Under the pieces are notes generated by a model, which was not told where the DNA came from, made no database searches, and worked only from the letters and a program-made list of their open reading frames with translations. Below are positions 33,895 through 42,834 of a stretch of 64,000 nt of DNA, piece after piece. The DNA is taken from NCBI GenBank assembly GCA_900318915.1, contig ONMI01000014.1:1-64000 (forward strand). The letters run 5' to 3'. Every line of letters begins with the position of its first letter. Position 1 is the stretch's first letter. The stretch comes from an uncultured Prevotellaceae bacterium. Lineage in GTDB: Bacteria > Bacteroidota > Bacteroidia > Bacteroidales > Bacteroidaceae. Position numbers and translations under genes: made by a program.

Positions 33895-34203
33895 ATGATG
33901 AAAAGAATATTTACACTGCTTTTGGCTTCCACCCTGCTTGTAGGCATGCCGGTGGCCATGTATGCAGAACAGGCCATAGAGGTGATAGACAATGACTATC
34001 AGAACATTTCCATCTCTGTGAACGAGTCGGTGCTCCACATCACGGGTGCCAACGGCCTGGTCATGCAGATATATAATGTGGCCGGTGTGCGTGTCATGAG
34101 TGTGAAAGTGGAAGGCCCGGACAAGCGTTTCGAACTCAACCTGCCCAAAGGATGCTATATCGTGAAAGTGGGCAAGGTGGTTCGTAAAATTTCCATCCGA
34201 TAA
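33895..34203 (+). CDS. Mini-protein: signal peptide plus T9SS sorting-domain-like module
   Basis: A 102-residue product from ATG 33895 (or 33898). A signal peptide (MKRIFTLLLASTLLVGMPVA) leads into about 70 residues that look like the C-terminal sorting domain normally found at the end of large T9SS cargo: LHITGANGLVMQIYNVAGVR, then FELNLPKGCYIVKVGKVVRK and a basic end. No cargo domain is present. It could be secreted alone, could be a decayed remnant of a larger cargo gene, or may act as a competitor or test substrate of the sorting machine; none is shown. A TATATTTG -7-like element (33815-33822) and a hairpin (about 33844-33866) precede it. Confidence 0.65.
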   Translation: MMKRIFTLLLASTLLVGMPVAMYAEQAIEVIDNDYQNISISVNESVLHITGANGLVMQIYNVAGVRVMSVKVEGPDKRFELNLPKGCYIVKVGKVVRKISIR

Positions 34204-34352
34204 GTTCTGCAATCATTGCAGACCGATAGAAGCAAACCACAGGTAGCGCATGCTCTCATTCTTCGCAAAGTGTGGAAGATGATGGGACGTGCGCTATAAT
34301 TGTGCACCTGCATCAAGTAACAGCAACCCCATACCCCTACAAACCCTCTCCC

Positions 34353-34901
34353 ATGCCCTACGACGAAAAACGTGTCCTCCAGCAACTGGCCGACCCCGCC
34401 ACACGAAGGAAAGCCTTCGCTGAGGTGGTGCAGCATTTCGGCCAGCCTCTCTATTGGAAGATACGGCACATTGTGCTCACCCATGAGGATGCCGACGATG
34501 TGCTGCAGAACACCTTTCTCAAGGCATGGGCCAAGCTCGACGAATTTCAGCAGCTCTCCAAACTCTCCACCTGGCTGTACCGCATTGCTGTCAACGAGTC
34601 GCTCGACCTGCTCCGCCGGCGGAAGAAGGAGACGGAGATGCTCACCGACGATGACAGCCATTCTGTGGCCGACCGCCTGATGGCCGACACGTATTTCGAC
34701 GGCGATGAGACCCAGGCCCGTCTGCAGGAGGCCATCTCGCACCTGCCCTCTGTGCAGCGCACCGTCTTCACCCTGCGCTACTACGACAATATGAAATACA
34801 GCGAGATGAGCCGGCTGCTCGACACCTCGGAGGGCGCGCTGAAGGCCTCCTACCACATAGCGGTGGGGAAAATAACCGAGTGGCTCAAAAACAACAGTTG
34901 A
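34353..34901 (+). CDS. RNA polymerase ECF sigma factor (second module)
   Basis: A 182-residue ECF sigma factor from ATG 34353 (MPYDEKRVLQQLADPATRRK); the frame is open further upstream to 34272 but that part has no similarity. Region 2 contains LTHEDADDVLQNTFLKAWAK and LSTWLYRIAVNESLDLLRRR. Region 4 contains LPSVQRTVFTLRYYDNMKYS and the recognition helix TSEGALKASYHIAVGKI. It is followed by a small membrane protein and a periplasmic helical protein, the same logic as the first ECF module at 8.3-10.6 kb, though the sequences are not close. Confidence 0.9.
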   Translation: MPYDEKRVLQQLADPATRRKAFAEVVQHFGQPLYWKIRHIVLTHEDADDVLQNTFLKAWAKLDEFQQLSKLSTWLYRIAVNESLDLLRRRKKETEMLTDDDSHSVADRLMADTYFDGDETQARLQEAISHLPSVQRTVFTLRYYDNMKYSEMSRLLDTSEGALKASYHIAVGKITEWLKNNS

Positions 34902-34986
34902 TTTTTCATGCCCGAAAGCAAATATTTTGGGAAACCGATTAAACCAAACCGTATCAGATACGTCTATATATCAGACAAAGAAAAAT

Positions 34987-35361
34987 ATGCATAACGACCC
35001 CGATACCAACAGCCTGCCACAGTGGGACGACACACAGTCGCCCTTCCGTATACCCGATGGCTATTTCGACACCCTCACGGCCCGCGTGATGCACAACATT
35101 CCCGCTGAGCCCGCCGCACAGCCGGCTGCCGCCACGCGCTCCATGAAACCCTATCTCCGATGGGCCGCCGTGAGTCTGGCCACCATCGGCATTGGAGTAG
35201 GCGTTTGGCTGGTTGCCGAAAAAGGCGGCCTGAACAATGCCCAGCGACCGGCGGCCGAACAAGCCGCTGCCCAAATGCCCGCGGGTGACAACCTGGAGCA
35301 GATGGCTGACTACATGATGCTCGACCAGGAAGACTTCTACGCCTATCTCTCGGCCGAGTAG
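34987..35361 (+). CDS. Small single-pass membrane protein, probable anti-sigma partner
   Basis: A 124-residue protein from ATG 34987 (MHNDPDTNSLPQWDDTQSPF). A short N-terminal region with FRIPDGYFDTLTARVMHNIP precedes one membrane helix at about residues 57-75 (WAAVSLATIGIGVGVWLV). A tail rich in Ala and Gln ends QMADYMMLDQEDFYAYLSA. The PxGYFDxLxxRV motif is seen in many Bacteroidetes proteins next to ECF sigma genes. It probably restrains the sigma factor at the membrane; this is inferred from position and topology. Confidence 0.6.
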   Translation: MHNDPDTNSLPQWDDTQSPFRIPDGYFDTLTARVMHNIPAEPAAQPAAATRSMKPYLRWAAVSLATIGIGVGVWLVAEKGGLNNAQRPAAEQAAAQMPAGDNLEQMADYMMLDQEDFYAYLSAE

Positions 35362-35432
35362 CGTCACGCGCCTGCAAGGTCTTGAATATACCTCTACCGA
35401 CAAGTAAATAGACTACAAATCATACAGAAACG

Positions 35433-35861
35433 GTGAAAAAAACAATTATATCCCTTCTTCTGCTGCTGGTGTTCGCACTTACAGCCGCCGCCCAGGGCAA
35501 AAGACATTTCGACCCTGCCAAGTTCAAGGCCGAGATGGAGCAGTATATCACGGTAGAGGCTTGTCTCACCCCGTCGGAAGCAGCCGCCCTGTTTCCCATC
35601 TACGATGAGATGAAAAAAGAAATGCGCACCCTTTTCAACAAGGTGCGAAAACTCAAACAGATCAAACCGGCCGACGAGAAGGGCTGCAAGGACGCCGTGG
35701 CGCAGATGGACCAGCTCGAACTGGAGATGAAACAGCTGCAGATGAACTACCATGCCCGCTTCCTTACGGTGATTTCGGCCAGCAAGCTTTTTGATGTCAT
35801 CACAGCAGAGGAAAAATTCCACCGGCAGGCTGTAAGAAAAGCCGCACACAACAAAAAGTAG
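35433..35861 (+). CDS. Periplasmic helical protein of the second ECF module (Spy/CpxP-like layout)
   Basis: A 142-residue protein with GTG as start (35433) and a strong signal peptide (MKKTIISLLLLLVFALTAAA). The mature part is almost wholly helical: FDPAKFKAEMEQYITVEACL, LTPSEAAALFPIYDEMKKEM and a long amphipathic helix with KVRKLKQIKPADEK. This resembles the layout of Spy/CpxP-type periplasmic chaperones and of metal-sensing third components of ECF systems. It lacks an obvious LTxxQ repeat, so homology is not claimed. It is likely cotranscribed with the sigma and membrane protein genes. Confidence 0.65.
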   Translation: MKKTIISLLLLLVFALTAAAQGKRHFDPAKFKAEMEQYITVEACLTPSEAAALFPIYDEMKKEMRTLFNKVRKLKQIKPADEKGCKDAVAQMDQLELEMKQLQMNYHARFLTVISASKLFDVITAEEKFHRQAVRKAAHNKK

Positions 35862-35921
35862 CCTTTTGCCCCTACCATCCCTAATAAAATTTAATTTTTC
35901 CAATATTTTCGCCCGATTACT

Positions 35922-35951
35922 TTTGAGGGTCGCTTTTTTATTGTAATTTTG
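35922..35951 (+). promoter_or_regulatory. Promoter of gyrA
   Basis: TTTG (35922-35925) and TAATTTTG (35944-35951) are 18 bases apart, a good Bacteroidetes promoter. It leaves a leader of about 90 nt before the start codon at 36049. Confidence 0.65.
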
Positions 35952-36048
35952 ACCCATGAAAAAGGGCAAAAACCCGTCAGAACGAAAATAAATGGCCTCT
36001 ACGGCAATTGTGCCCCGTTTGCAAACAAGTAAAAACCAACTCATATAA

Positions 36049-38664
36049 ATGGACGAGAATCAGACATTCGACCAGGATAGAATCGTCAAGATCAACATCG
36101 AGGAGGAAATGAAAAAGTCGTATATCGACTACTCCATGTCGGTCATCGTGGCCCGTGCCCTCCCTGATGTGCGCGACGGATTCAAACCTGTTCACCGCCG
36201 TATACTCTATGGTATGAGAGGTATCGGCAATACCAGTGACAAACCCTATAAGAAGTGCGCCCGCGTGGTGGGTGAGGTGCTCGGTAAGTACCATCCCCAC
36301 GGCGACAGCTCCGTATACGGTGCATTGGTAAGAATGGCGCAAGACTGGAACATGCGCTACACCCTTGTCGACGGACAAGGTAACTTCGGCTCGGTCGACG
36401 GCGACTCTCCCGCCGCCATGCGTTACACCGAGTGCCGGCTCGACAAGATGGGCGAGCATATCATGGACGACCTGGAGAAAGACACCGTCGACATGGTGAA
36501 CAACTTCGACGACTCGCTCACAGAGCCTTCCGTCATGCCTACAAAAATACCCAACCTGCTCGTCAACGGCTATATCGACAATCCTGACATCGATACCGAC
36601 GGACTCATGCAGTATATCAAAGCGCCCGACTTCCCCACAGGAGCCTATATCTACGGCATCCAGGGTGTGAAAGACGCTTATGAGACTGGACGCGGACGCA
36701 TCGTGATACGCGCCAAGGCAGAGATAGAGAGCGGCGACTCGCACGACAAGATTGTGGTCACCGAGATACCCTATGGCGTGAACAAGCAGCAGCTCATCGA
36801 GTATATCGCCGAACTGGTGAAGGAAGGAAAGCTCGAGGGCATTTCCAATGTGAACGACGAGTCGGGACGCCAGGGCATGCGCATCGTGGTCGACGTGAAG
36901 AAAGACGCCAATGCCAATGTCATCCTGAACAAGCTCTTCAAGATGACCGCCCTGCAGAGTTCCTTCTCGGTCAACTGCATCGCCCTGGTGAAGGGACGTC
37001 CGCGCCTGCTCACACTCAAGGAGTGCGTGCACTATTTTGTGGAGCACCGCCACGATGTGACCATACGCCGCACCAAGTTCGACCTGCGCAAGGCACAGGA
37101 GCGCGCCCATATCCTGGAAGGACTCATCATAGCCTGCGACAATATCGACGAGGTGGTGCACATCATCCGCGGCTCGCAGACACCCTCCGAGGCACAGCGC
37201 AACCTCGAAGCCCGCTTCAATCTCGACGAACTCCAGTCGAAGGCCATCGTCGACATGCGTCTCTCGCAGCTTACCGGACTGCGCATGGACCAGTTGCATG
37301 CCGAGTATGAGGAACTGGAGAAACTCATCACCTACCTGCAGTCTATTCTCGACGATCCCGAGCTCTGCAAGAAAGTGATGAAAGACGAACTCCAGGAGGT
37401 GAAGGAGAAATATGGCGACGCACGCCGCACGGAGATAAAGTTCTCTTCTGAGGAGTTCAATCCCGAAGACTTCTATCCCAACGATCCCGTGGTGGTGACC
37501 GTGAGCCATCTGGGCTATATCAAGCGCACCCCGCTGAGCGACTTCAAGGAGCAGGCACGCGGCGGCGTAGGCAGCAAGGGCGCCAAGGTGAGGGAACAGG
37601 ACTTCACAGAGTTCATTTACCCCGCCACCATGCACAACACCATGCTCTTCTTCACCAAGAAGGGACGCTGCTACTGGCTCAAGTGCTATGAGATACCCGA
37701 AGGCGCCAAAGACTCGAAAGGACGCGCCATACAGAATCTGCTCAATATCGACTCCGACGACTCTGTCAACGCTTTCCTGCGTCTCAGAGGACTCGACGAC
37801 GCCGACTTCGTGGACAATCACTATGTGGTGTTCGCCACCAAGCAGGGCATCGTGAAGAAGACATGCCTGCGTCACTATAGCCGTCCACGCACCAACGGTG
37901 TGATAGCCATCAATATCCTTGAGGGCGACGAGGTGGTGGACGTTCGCCTCACCAACGGACGCAATGAGCTTATCGTGGCCAACCGCAACGGACGTGCCGT
38001 GCGGTTCGACGAGACCGCCGTGCGCGAGATGGGACGTGTGGCCACCGGTGTGCGCGCCATGCGACTTGACGGAGGCGACGACGAGGTGATAGGCATGGTG
38101 GTGGTCAACGACGCCGAGAAAGAAACCATCATGGTGGTGAGCGAGAACGGCTTCGGCAAACGCTCGCAGGTGGAAGACTACCGCAAGACCAACCGTGGCG
38201 GAAAGGGTGTGAAGACACTCAACATCACCGACAAGACCGGACGCCTCGTGGCCATCAAGAACGTGACCGACCATAACGACCTTATGATTATCAACCGCAG
38301 CGGCATCACCATACGTCTGGCCGTGGCCGACTGCCGCGTCATGGGACGTGCCACACAGGGTGTGAAACTCATCAACCTCACCAAGAAGAATGATGTGATA
38401 GCCAGTGTGTGCAAGGTGATGAGCTCTGAACTCGAGGCCGCCGTGGAGCAGGAAAGCCGTGCCGAGTGGGCCAAGAAGAGCGAGGACATACGCCGCGACA
38501 CCGTGGCCGACGTGCAGCGCGAGGAGCCCGACACCGACGATGAGGAAGTGAACGAGGACGACCTGCTGGTAGACGAGGGCATCGTCGACGACTTCATCGA
38601 AGACGAGGAGAGTCTCGAAGACACTGAGGACACCGGCGAGACTGCCGATGACAAGGAAGAATAA
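36049..38664 (+). CDS. gyrA: DNA gyrase subunit A with an internal in-frame deletion
   Basis: The 871-residue product is GyrA. The helix-turn-helix quinolone region reads KYHPHGDSSVYGALVRMAQ (about residues 80-98); Ser87 corresponds to E. coli Ser83, and Gly91 stands where E. coli has Asp87. The catalytic tyrosine is Tyr126 in SPAAMRYTECRLDKMG. The C-terminal pinwheel has a GyrA-box variant (QARGGVGSKG), and the protein ends in a long acidic tail. Oddity: after PTKIPNLLVNG (ending at Gly174) the sequence goes straight to YIDNPDIDTDGLMQYIKAPD. All GyrA proteins I know have about 26 residues here, containing the GIAVGMATN..PHNL signature and the isoleucine that wedges into DNA. The frame is kept. 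A gyrase without this segment would hardly be active, so the deletion is either an assembly artefact or a real and drastic lesion. Two secreted TPR-like proteins follow, an arrangement common in the order. Confidence 0.93.
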   Translation: MDENQTFDQDRIVKINIEEEMKKSYIDYSMSVIVARALPDVRDGFKPVHRRILYGMRGIGNTSDKPYKKCARVVGEVLGKYHPHGDSSVYGALVRMAQDWNMRYTLVDGQGNFGSVDGDSPAAMRYTECRLDKMGEHIMDDLEKDTVDMVNNFDDSLTEPSVMPTKIPNLLVNGYIDNPDIDTDGLMQYIKAPDFPTGAYIYGIQGVKDAYETGRGRIVIRAKAEIESGDSHDKIVVTEIPYGVNKQQLIEYIAELVKEGKLEGISNVNDESGRQGMRIVVDVKKDANANVILNKLFKMTALQSSFSVNCIALVKGRPRLLTLKECVHYFVEHRHDVTIRRTKFDLRKAQERAHILEGLIIACDNIDEVVHIIRGSQTPSEAQRNLEARFNLDELQSKAIVDMRLSQLTGLRMDQLHAEYEELEKLITYLQSILDDPELCKKVMKDELQEVKEKYGDARRTEIKFSSEEFNPEDFYPNDPVVVTVSHLGYIKRTPLSDFKEQARGGVGSKGAKVREQDFTEFIYPATMHNTMLFFTKKGRCYWLKCYEIPEGAKDSKGRAIQNLLNIDSDDSVNAFLRLRGLDDADFVDNHYVVFATKQGIVKKTCLRHYSRPRTNGVIAINILEGDEVVDVRLTNGRNELIVANRNGRAVRFDETAVREMGRVATGVRAMRLDGGDDEVIGMVVVNDAEKETIMVVSENGFGKRSQVEDYRKTNRGGKGVKTLNITDKTGRLVAIKNVTDHNDLMIINRSGITIRLAVADCRVMGRATQGVKLINLTKKNDVIASVCKVMSSELEAAVEQESRAEWAKKSEDIRRDTVADVQREEPDTDDEEVNEDDLLVDEGIVDDFIEDEESLEDTEDTGETADDKEE

Positions 38665-38714
38665 TCAACCGCAGACCAAATAAACAACGATAAACCTTTT
38701 TAATTGTAATGATT

Positions 38715-39977
38715 ATGAAAAAAATGATGATCGCAGCGTTGATGACAGTAGCTGTCTCAACCGCTTGGGCTGGCGATAGCGATGCCCTCAAGAAAATCAT
38801 GAAAGCCGGCACCTATGCCGAAGCTGAGAGTATGATCAAGTCGAGCCTCAGTGCTCTGGCCAACGATGCCGAGAAGGCAAAGGCCTACAACAAGCTCGTG
38901 GACCTGGCTATGAAGGGCGTGAGCAAAGAGATGAACGTTATTACCAACAACCAGATGGCCGAGCAGCTCGGACAGGGTAAGGTGGAGCAGTATGACACCC
39001 TCTCTTTCTACACCTCTCTCTCACAGGCCTTCGCTGCTGCAAAAGAGTGCGAGAAATATGATATCCTGCCCAACGCCAAAGGCAAGGTGGCTCCCAAATT
39101 CCACAAGAGCAACCAGGAACGCCTCTTCGGACTCCGCAGCCATCTCATCAATGCCGGTATCTGGTATCAGGACAAAGGCGACCTGAAGAAAGCCCAGGAG
39201 TATCTCGGCAGCTATGTCGACTCTTACAGCGAGGGCCTCTACAAGGAACTGGCAGAGAAAACTCCCGACGAGAACCTCACCAACATAGCCTACTATGCTG
39301 CTGTGTTCGCTTTCCAGAACCATGACATCGAAAACTGCGGCCGCTATGCCGACATAGCTAAAAAAGATCCCGAGAAGGCAAAAGACGCCAACAACCTGAA
39401 ACTGGCTGTGGTGCAGGAGAGCCTCAAGACCCGCGCCGACTCGCTCAACTATGTCACTACCCTCGAGGGCCAGTATGCCAATGACCCCAACGACGAGATT
39501 GTGTTCGGCACACTCGTGGGCATGTACTCCGGACTGGGCATGAACGACAAGATGGAGAGCCTCTTCGACAAGAAACTGGCTACCGATCCTGACAACTTCA
39601 CCGTATGGGCCATCAGAGGTCAGAACTTCATGATTGCACAGGACCTGAAGAATGCCATCGACTGCTTCAAGAAGGCGCTGAAGACCCAGCCCGAGAATCC
39701 GCAGATCCTCACCTTCCTGGGTGCTTGCCTCCTGGACCGCGGCTCTGAGGCTGAGAACAATGCCGCTGGCAAGTCGGGCCGTGTGTCGCAGGCTGCCATG
39801 GACCAGATCCGTCCGCTCTACGAGGAGTCGAAGACTGCTCTCGAGAAAGCCAAGGAATTGGATCCCGACCAGGCCTCTACCCGCTGGGCTTATCCGCTCT
39901 ACCGCTGCTACTATCAGCTCTATGGTGCCGACGACGCACGCACCAAGGCTGCCGAGGCACTGGCCAACGGAAAGTAA
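38715..39977 (+). CDS. Secreted tetratricopeptide-repeat protein
   Basis: A 420-residue protein from ATG 38715 with signal peptide MKKMMIAALMTVAVSTAWA. The mature part is helical and carries TPR-like units: DKGDLKKAQEYLGSYVDSYS (about 155-175), NDKMESLFDKKLATDPDNFT (about 280) and QDLKNAIDCFKKALKTQPEN (about 310), followed by a final unit with LEKAKELDPDQASTRWAYPL. Such proteins act as scaffolds for complexes in the periplasm. The gene lies 50 bp after gyrA. A paralogous-looking protein of similar size follows. Function is unknown. Confidence 0.85.
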   Translation: MKKMMIAALMTVAVSTAWAGDSDALKKIMKAGTYAEAESMIKSSLSALANDAEKAKAYNKLVDLAMKGVSKEMNVITNNQMAEQLGQGKVEQYDTLSFYTSLSQAFAAAKECEKYDILPNAKGKVAPKFHKSNQERLFGLRSHLINAGIWYQDKGDLKKAQEYLGSYVDSYSEGLYKELAEKTPDENLTNIAYYAAVFAFQNHDIENCGRYADIAKKDPEKAKDANNLKLAVVQESLKTRADSLNYVTTLEGQYANDPNDEIVFGTLVGMYSGLGMNDKMESLFDKKLATDPDNFTVWAIRGQNFMIAQDLKNAIDCFKKALKTQPENPQILTFLGACLLDRGSEAENNAAGKSGRVSQAAMDQIRPLYEESKTALEKAKELDPDQASTRWAYPLYRCYYQLYGADDARTKAAEALANGK

Positions 39978-40009
39978 TCAGCATAGCACAGCTGACAACA
40001 CTCATTGAG

Positions 40010-40033
40010 GGGGGAGGGTACTGTCCCTCCCCC
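40010..40033 (+). terminator. Rho-independent terminator after the TPR gene
   Basis: GGGGGAGGG (40010-40018) and CCCTCCCCC (40025-40033), loop TACTGT, followed by TTATTATT. Confidence 0.85.
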
Positions 40034-40089
40034 TTATTATTATACAAAGCGCCTTTATATTAACGTCGCGATAAGACATTGCCACAAAA

Positions 40090-41310
40090 ATGAAAAGATT
40101 GTTCATAATTTTCACGATAACCGTTTGTTTGCCCCTGTTGGCCTGTGCCCAGAAAAAAGTGATAGCACAGGCACGTACTTATGTGAAAAGCGGCAAGGAA
40201 CTGGCCAAGGCAGAGAAAATGATGAGCGAACTTCTGGCCGATTCGGCCAACCGCGGCAATGATAAAATCTGGCTCACACTGTTCGATGCCGTGCGCAGGC
40301 AGTATGAGCAAGGCAATGAGAAACTTTATCTCAAACAGTCGTACGACACGGCCACCCTCTTCAACACCGCCGCAAGGATGTTCACGGTCCTGGAAGCTTT
40401 CGACAGCATAGAGGCCACACCCGACCAGAAGGGTAGGGTGAAGCTCAAATACCGCGACCGCCATGCTGCCTATCTCAATACCTATCGCCCCAATCTCTAC
40501 AATGGCGGCACCTTCTTCCTGCGCAGGCAGGATTATGCGAAGGCTTACCAGCTGTACGATGCCTACATCGACTGTGCCCGCCAACCCCTCTTTACCGACT
40601 ACCGCTATGCGGCTACCGACACCATGATGCCGCAGGCGGCCTACTGGGCCCTCTATGCCGCCTACAAACAGCACGATGCCGGGCGCATGATGCAGCACCG
40701 CAGCATGGCCGAACGCGACTCGCTTCACATCGATTTTGTGACACAATATGTGGCCGAGGCCAGTCTGTGGACAGGCGATACCGCCACCTATGCCGCCATG
40801 CTGGAGCGCGGCTTCCTGCACACGCCCACTCATCCCTTCTTCTTTCCCCGCCTCATGGACTACTATACCAGCATAGGCCGCGCCGACTCGGCCATGGTGA
40901 CCGTCGACAGAATGCTGCAGGCCGACAGCCTCAATCAGCTCTCACTCTTCGCCAAGAGCACCCTGCTGCTCAACAAGGGCGACAACGACGGGTGCATCGA
41001 CATCTGCCGCCGGCTCCTGGCGCTCAACGACAGCATGCCCGATGCCTATTGCAACATGGGGCTTGCTTATTTCAACAAGGCGGTGGCGACCGACGCCAGC
41101 GGGAAACCCTCGCGCAAACTGCGCCGCCAGGTGAGGGAGCTCTACAGTCAGAGCCTGCCCTATATGGAGAAGTTCCGGCAGTTGGCACCCGAACAGAAAA
41201 GCAAGTGGGTGCCCGTGCTGTATACCATCTATCTGAACCTCAACATGGGACAGCAGTTCGGCGAGATAGACCGCATACGCAGTGCCATGGAGAAGGAAAA
41301 AACGCAATAG
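40090..41310 (+). CDS. Secreted TPR-like hypothetical protein
   Basis: The 406-residue protein has a signal peptide (MKRLFIIFTITVCLPLLACA; the Cys at 19 is not in a good lipobox). The mature chain is helical with TPR-like pairs: SGKELAKAEKMMSELLADSA, FFLRRQDYAKAYQLYDAYID, GRADSAMVTVDRMLQADSLN and DAYCNMGLAYFNKAVATDAS. Organisation and length resemble the preceding TPR protein, which suggests an ancient duplication, although the sequences are only loosely alike. It is separated from it by a terminator, so it may have its own promoter. Function unknown. Confidence 0.8.
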   Translation: MKRLFIIFTITVCLPLLACAQKKVIAQARTYVKSGKELAKAEKMMSELLADSANRGNDKIWLTLFDAVRRQYEQGNEKLYLKQSYDTATLFNTAARMFTVLEAFDSIEATPDQKGRVKLKYRDRHAAYLNTYRPNLYNGGTFFLRRQDYAKAYQLYDAYIDCARQPLFTDYRYAATDTMMPQAAYWALYAAYKQHDAGRMMQHRSMAERDSLHIDFVTQYVAEASLWTGDTATYAAMLERGFLHTPTHPFFFPRLMDYYTSIGRADSAMVTVDRMLQADSLNQLSLFAKSTLLLNKGDNDGCIDICRRLLALNDSMPDAYCNMGLAYFNKAVATDASGKPSRKLRRQVRELYSQSLPYMEKFRQLAPEQKSKWVPVLYTIYLNLNMGQQFGEIDRIRSAMEKEKTQ

Positions 41311-41343
41311 TCTCCGTCAATCACCCACCTATCCTGATTTTAT

Positions 41344-42678
41344 ATGCCCATGAATCTTCAACCTATTTTTGAACGGCTACACATAGAGCGGCTCAATGCC
41401 ATGCAGGAAGCCGTGACCGACAAGATGCTGCACACCCACCACGACGTGGTGGTACTGTCGCCCACCGGCAGCGGCAAGACACTGGCCTATCTGCTGCCTC
41501 TTGTGCAGAGCCTCGACCCCCAAAGCGACCTGGTGCAGGCTGTGGTCATCGTGCCGGGACGTGAACTTGCCCTGCAGTCGGCCACGGTGCTGGCCGATAT
41601 GCGCTGCGGACTGCGTGGCATGGCTGTCTATGGCGGCCGGCCGGCCATGGACGAGCACCGTCAGATGCGCTCCGTCAGACCGCATGTCCTCTTTGCCACA
41701 CCGGGACGTCTGAACGACCATCTCGAAAAGGGCAATGTAGACGCCGGCAGCATCACCTGGCTCATCATCGATGAGTTCGACAAGTGCCTGGCCATGGGCT
41801 TTCAGGCCGAGATGCAGCAGGCCGTGTCGCTGCTCCGTGCCGTAAGGCGCCGTGTGCTGCTCTCCGCCACCGATGCCGAGGCCATACCGCGCTTTGTCAA
41901 TATGCAGCGCAGTGTGCGCCTATCCTTCCTCGACGACGAGGCACCGGTGTCGCCCCGTGTTGCCACTTATGTGGTGAAAAGCGGCGAAAAAGACAAACTG
42001 CCTGCCCTCGGTGCCCTGTTGCGCTGTCTGGGGCAGGGGAGCAGCATCGTATTCCTGAACTACCGCGACAGTGTGGAGCGCACCGCTGCCTACCTGCGCA
42101 GTGAGGGCTTCGCCCTCTCGCTCTTCCACGGCGGACTGGACCAGGAGCAGCGCGAGGCGGCCCTCTACCTGTTTCGCAATGCCTCGGTCAATGTGCTTGT
42201 CTCCACCGACCTCGGCTCGCGCGGCCTCGACATCCCCGAGGTCGACAACATCATTCACTATCACCTGCCGCTCGGCTCCGACGAGTATGTGCACCGTGTG
42301 GGACGCACCGCACGGTGGCAGTCGGCCGGCAACACGTTTTTCCTGCTGGGCCCCGAGGAGCATCTGCCCGAATATGTAGACGTCGAGACCGATGATTATA
42401 CCTTGCCTGCAGAGCTGCCCGCTGTGCCCCAGCCCCGTATGGCAACCCTCTACATAGGGCGCGGCCGGAAAGACAAAATCAGCAAGGGCGACGTGGTGGG
42501 CTTCCTCTGCAAGAACGGAGGCCTCACAGCCGCTGAGATAGGGCGCATCGATGTCTATGAACGCTACACCTATGTGGCGGTGGCACGCAGCCGCAGCACG
42601 CAGGTTCTCAAGCTGGTGCGCAATGCCAAAATCAAGGGGCAGCGCACGGTGGTGGAGCCGTTGGGGCAGGATAAATGA
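41344..42678 (+). CDS. DEAD-box-type RNA helicase with DbpA C-terminal domain (DEFD variant)
   Basis: The 444-residue protein has the two RecA-like domains of DEAD-box helicases. Motif I is LSPTGSGKTLAYLLPLVQSL (Gly-Ser-Gly-Lys-Thr at 42-46). Motif Ia is VPGRELA instead of PTRELA. Motif II is DEFD (143-146) in place of DEAD. Motif III follows in VLLSATDAEAIPRF, and motifs V-VI in LVSTDLGSRGLDIPEVDNII and HRVGRTARWQSAGN. The last 75 residues (LYIGRGRKDKISKGDVVGFL, AEIGRIDVYERYTYVAVAR) form a DbpA-type RNA-binding domain, which in E. coli targets 23S rRNA hairpin 92. A role in 50S ribosome assembly is therefore likely. It starts 33 bp after the TPR-like gene. Confidence 0.88.
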   Translation: MPMNLQPIFERLHIERLNAMQEAVTDKMLHTHHDVVVLSPTGSGKTLAYLLPLVQSLDPQSDLVQAVVIVPGRELALQSATVLADMRCGLRGMAVYGGRPAMDEHRQMRSVRPHVLFATPGRLNDHLEKGNVDAGSITWLIIDEFDKCLAMGFQAEMQQAVSLLRAVRRRVLLSATDAEAIPRFVNMQRSVRLSFLDDEAPVSPRVATYVVKSGEKDKLPALGALLRCLGQGSSIVFLNYRDSVERTAAYLRSEGFALSLFHGGLDQEQREAALYLFRNASVNVLVSTDLGSRGLDIPEVDNIIHYHLPLGSDEYVHRVGRTARWQSAGNTFFLLGPEEHLPEYVDVETDDYTLPAELPAVPQPRMATLYIGRGRKDKISKGDVVGFLCKNGGLTAAEIGRIDVYERYTYVAVARSRSTQVLKLVRNAKIKGQRTVVEPLGQDK

Positions 42679-42738
42679 GCCCCTGCGGCGCTCCTCCCGA
42701 CGGCAGAGGAGATGAAAGGGAAAATATACCCGTTTTTA

Positions 42739-42770
42739 TTTGCATATACCAAAAATTCGCAGTAACTTCG
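42739..42770 (+). promoter_or_regulatory. Promoter of serC
   Basis: TTTG (42739-42742) and TAACTTCG (42763-42770) with a 20-base spacer fit the Bacteroidetes consensus with one change. The start codon is 64 bp downstream. Confidence 0.55.
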
Positions 42771-42834
42771 CACACGTAATTTGTTACATAAGTTTATATA
42801 CTATTAGAACACACCTATTTTAAACACCAAACAG

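Noticed and set aside
35977..38274. 765-codon minus-strand frame opposite gyrA
   Set aside because: Antisense shadow of gyrA; low-complexity His/Val/Leu composition and no recognisable fold.
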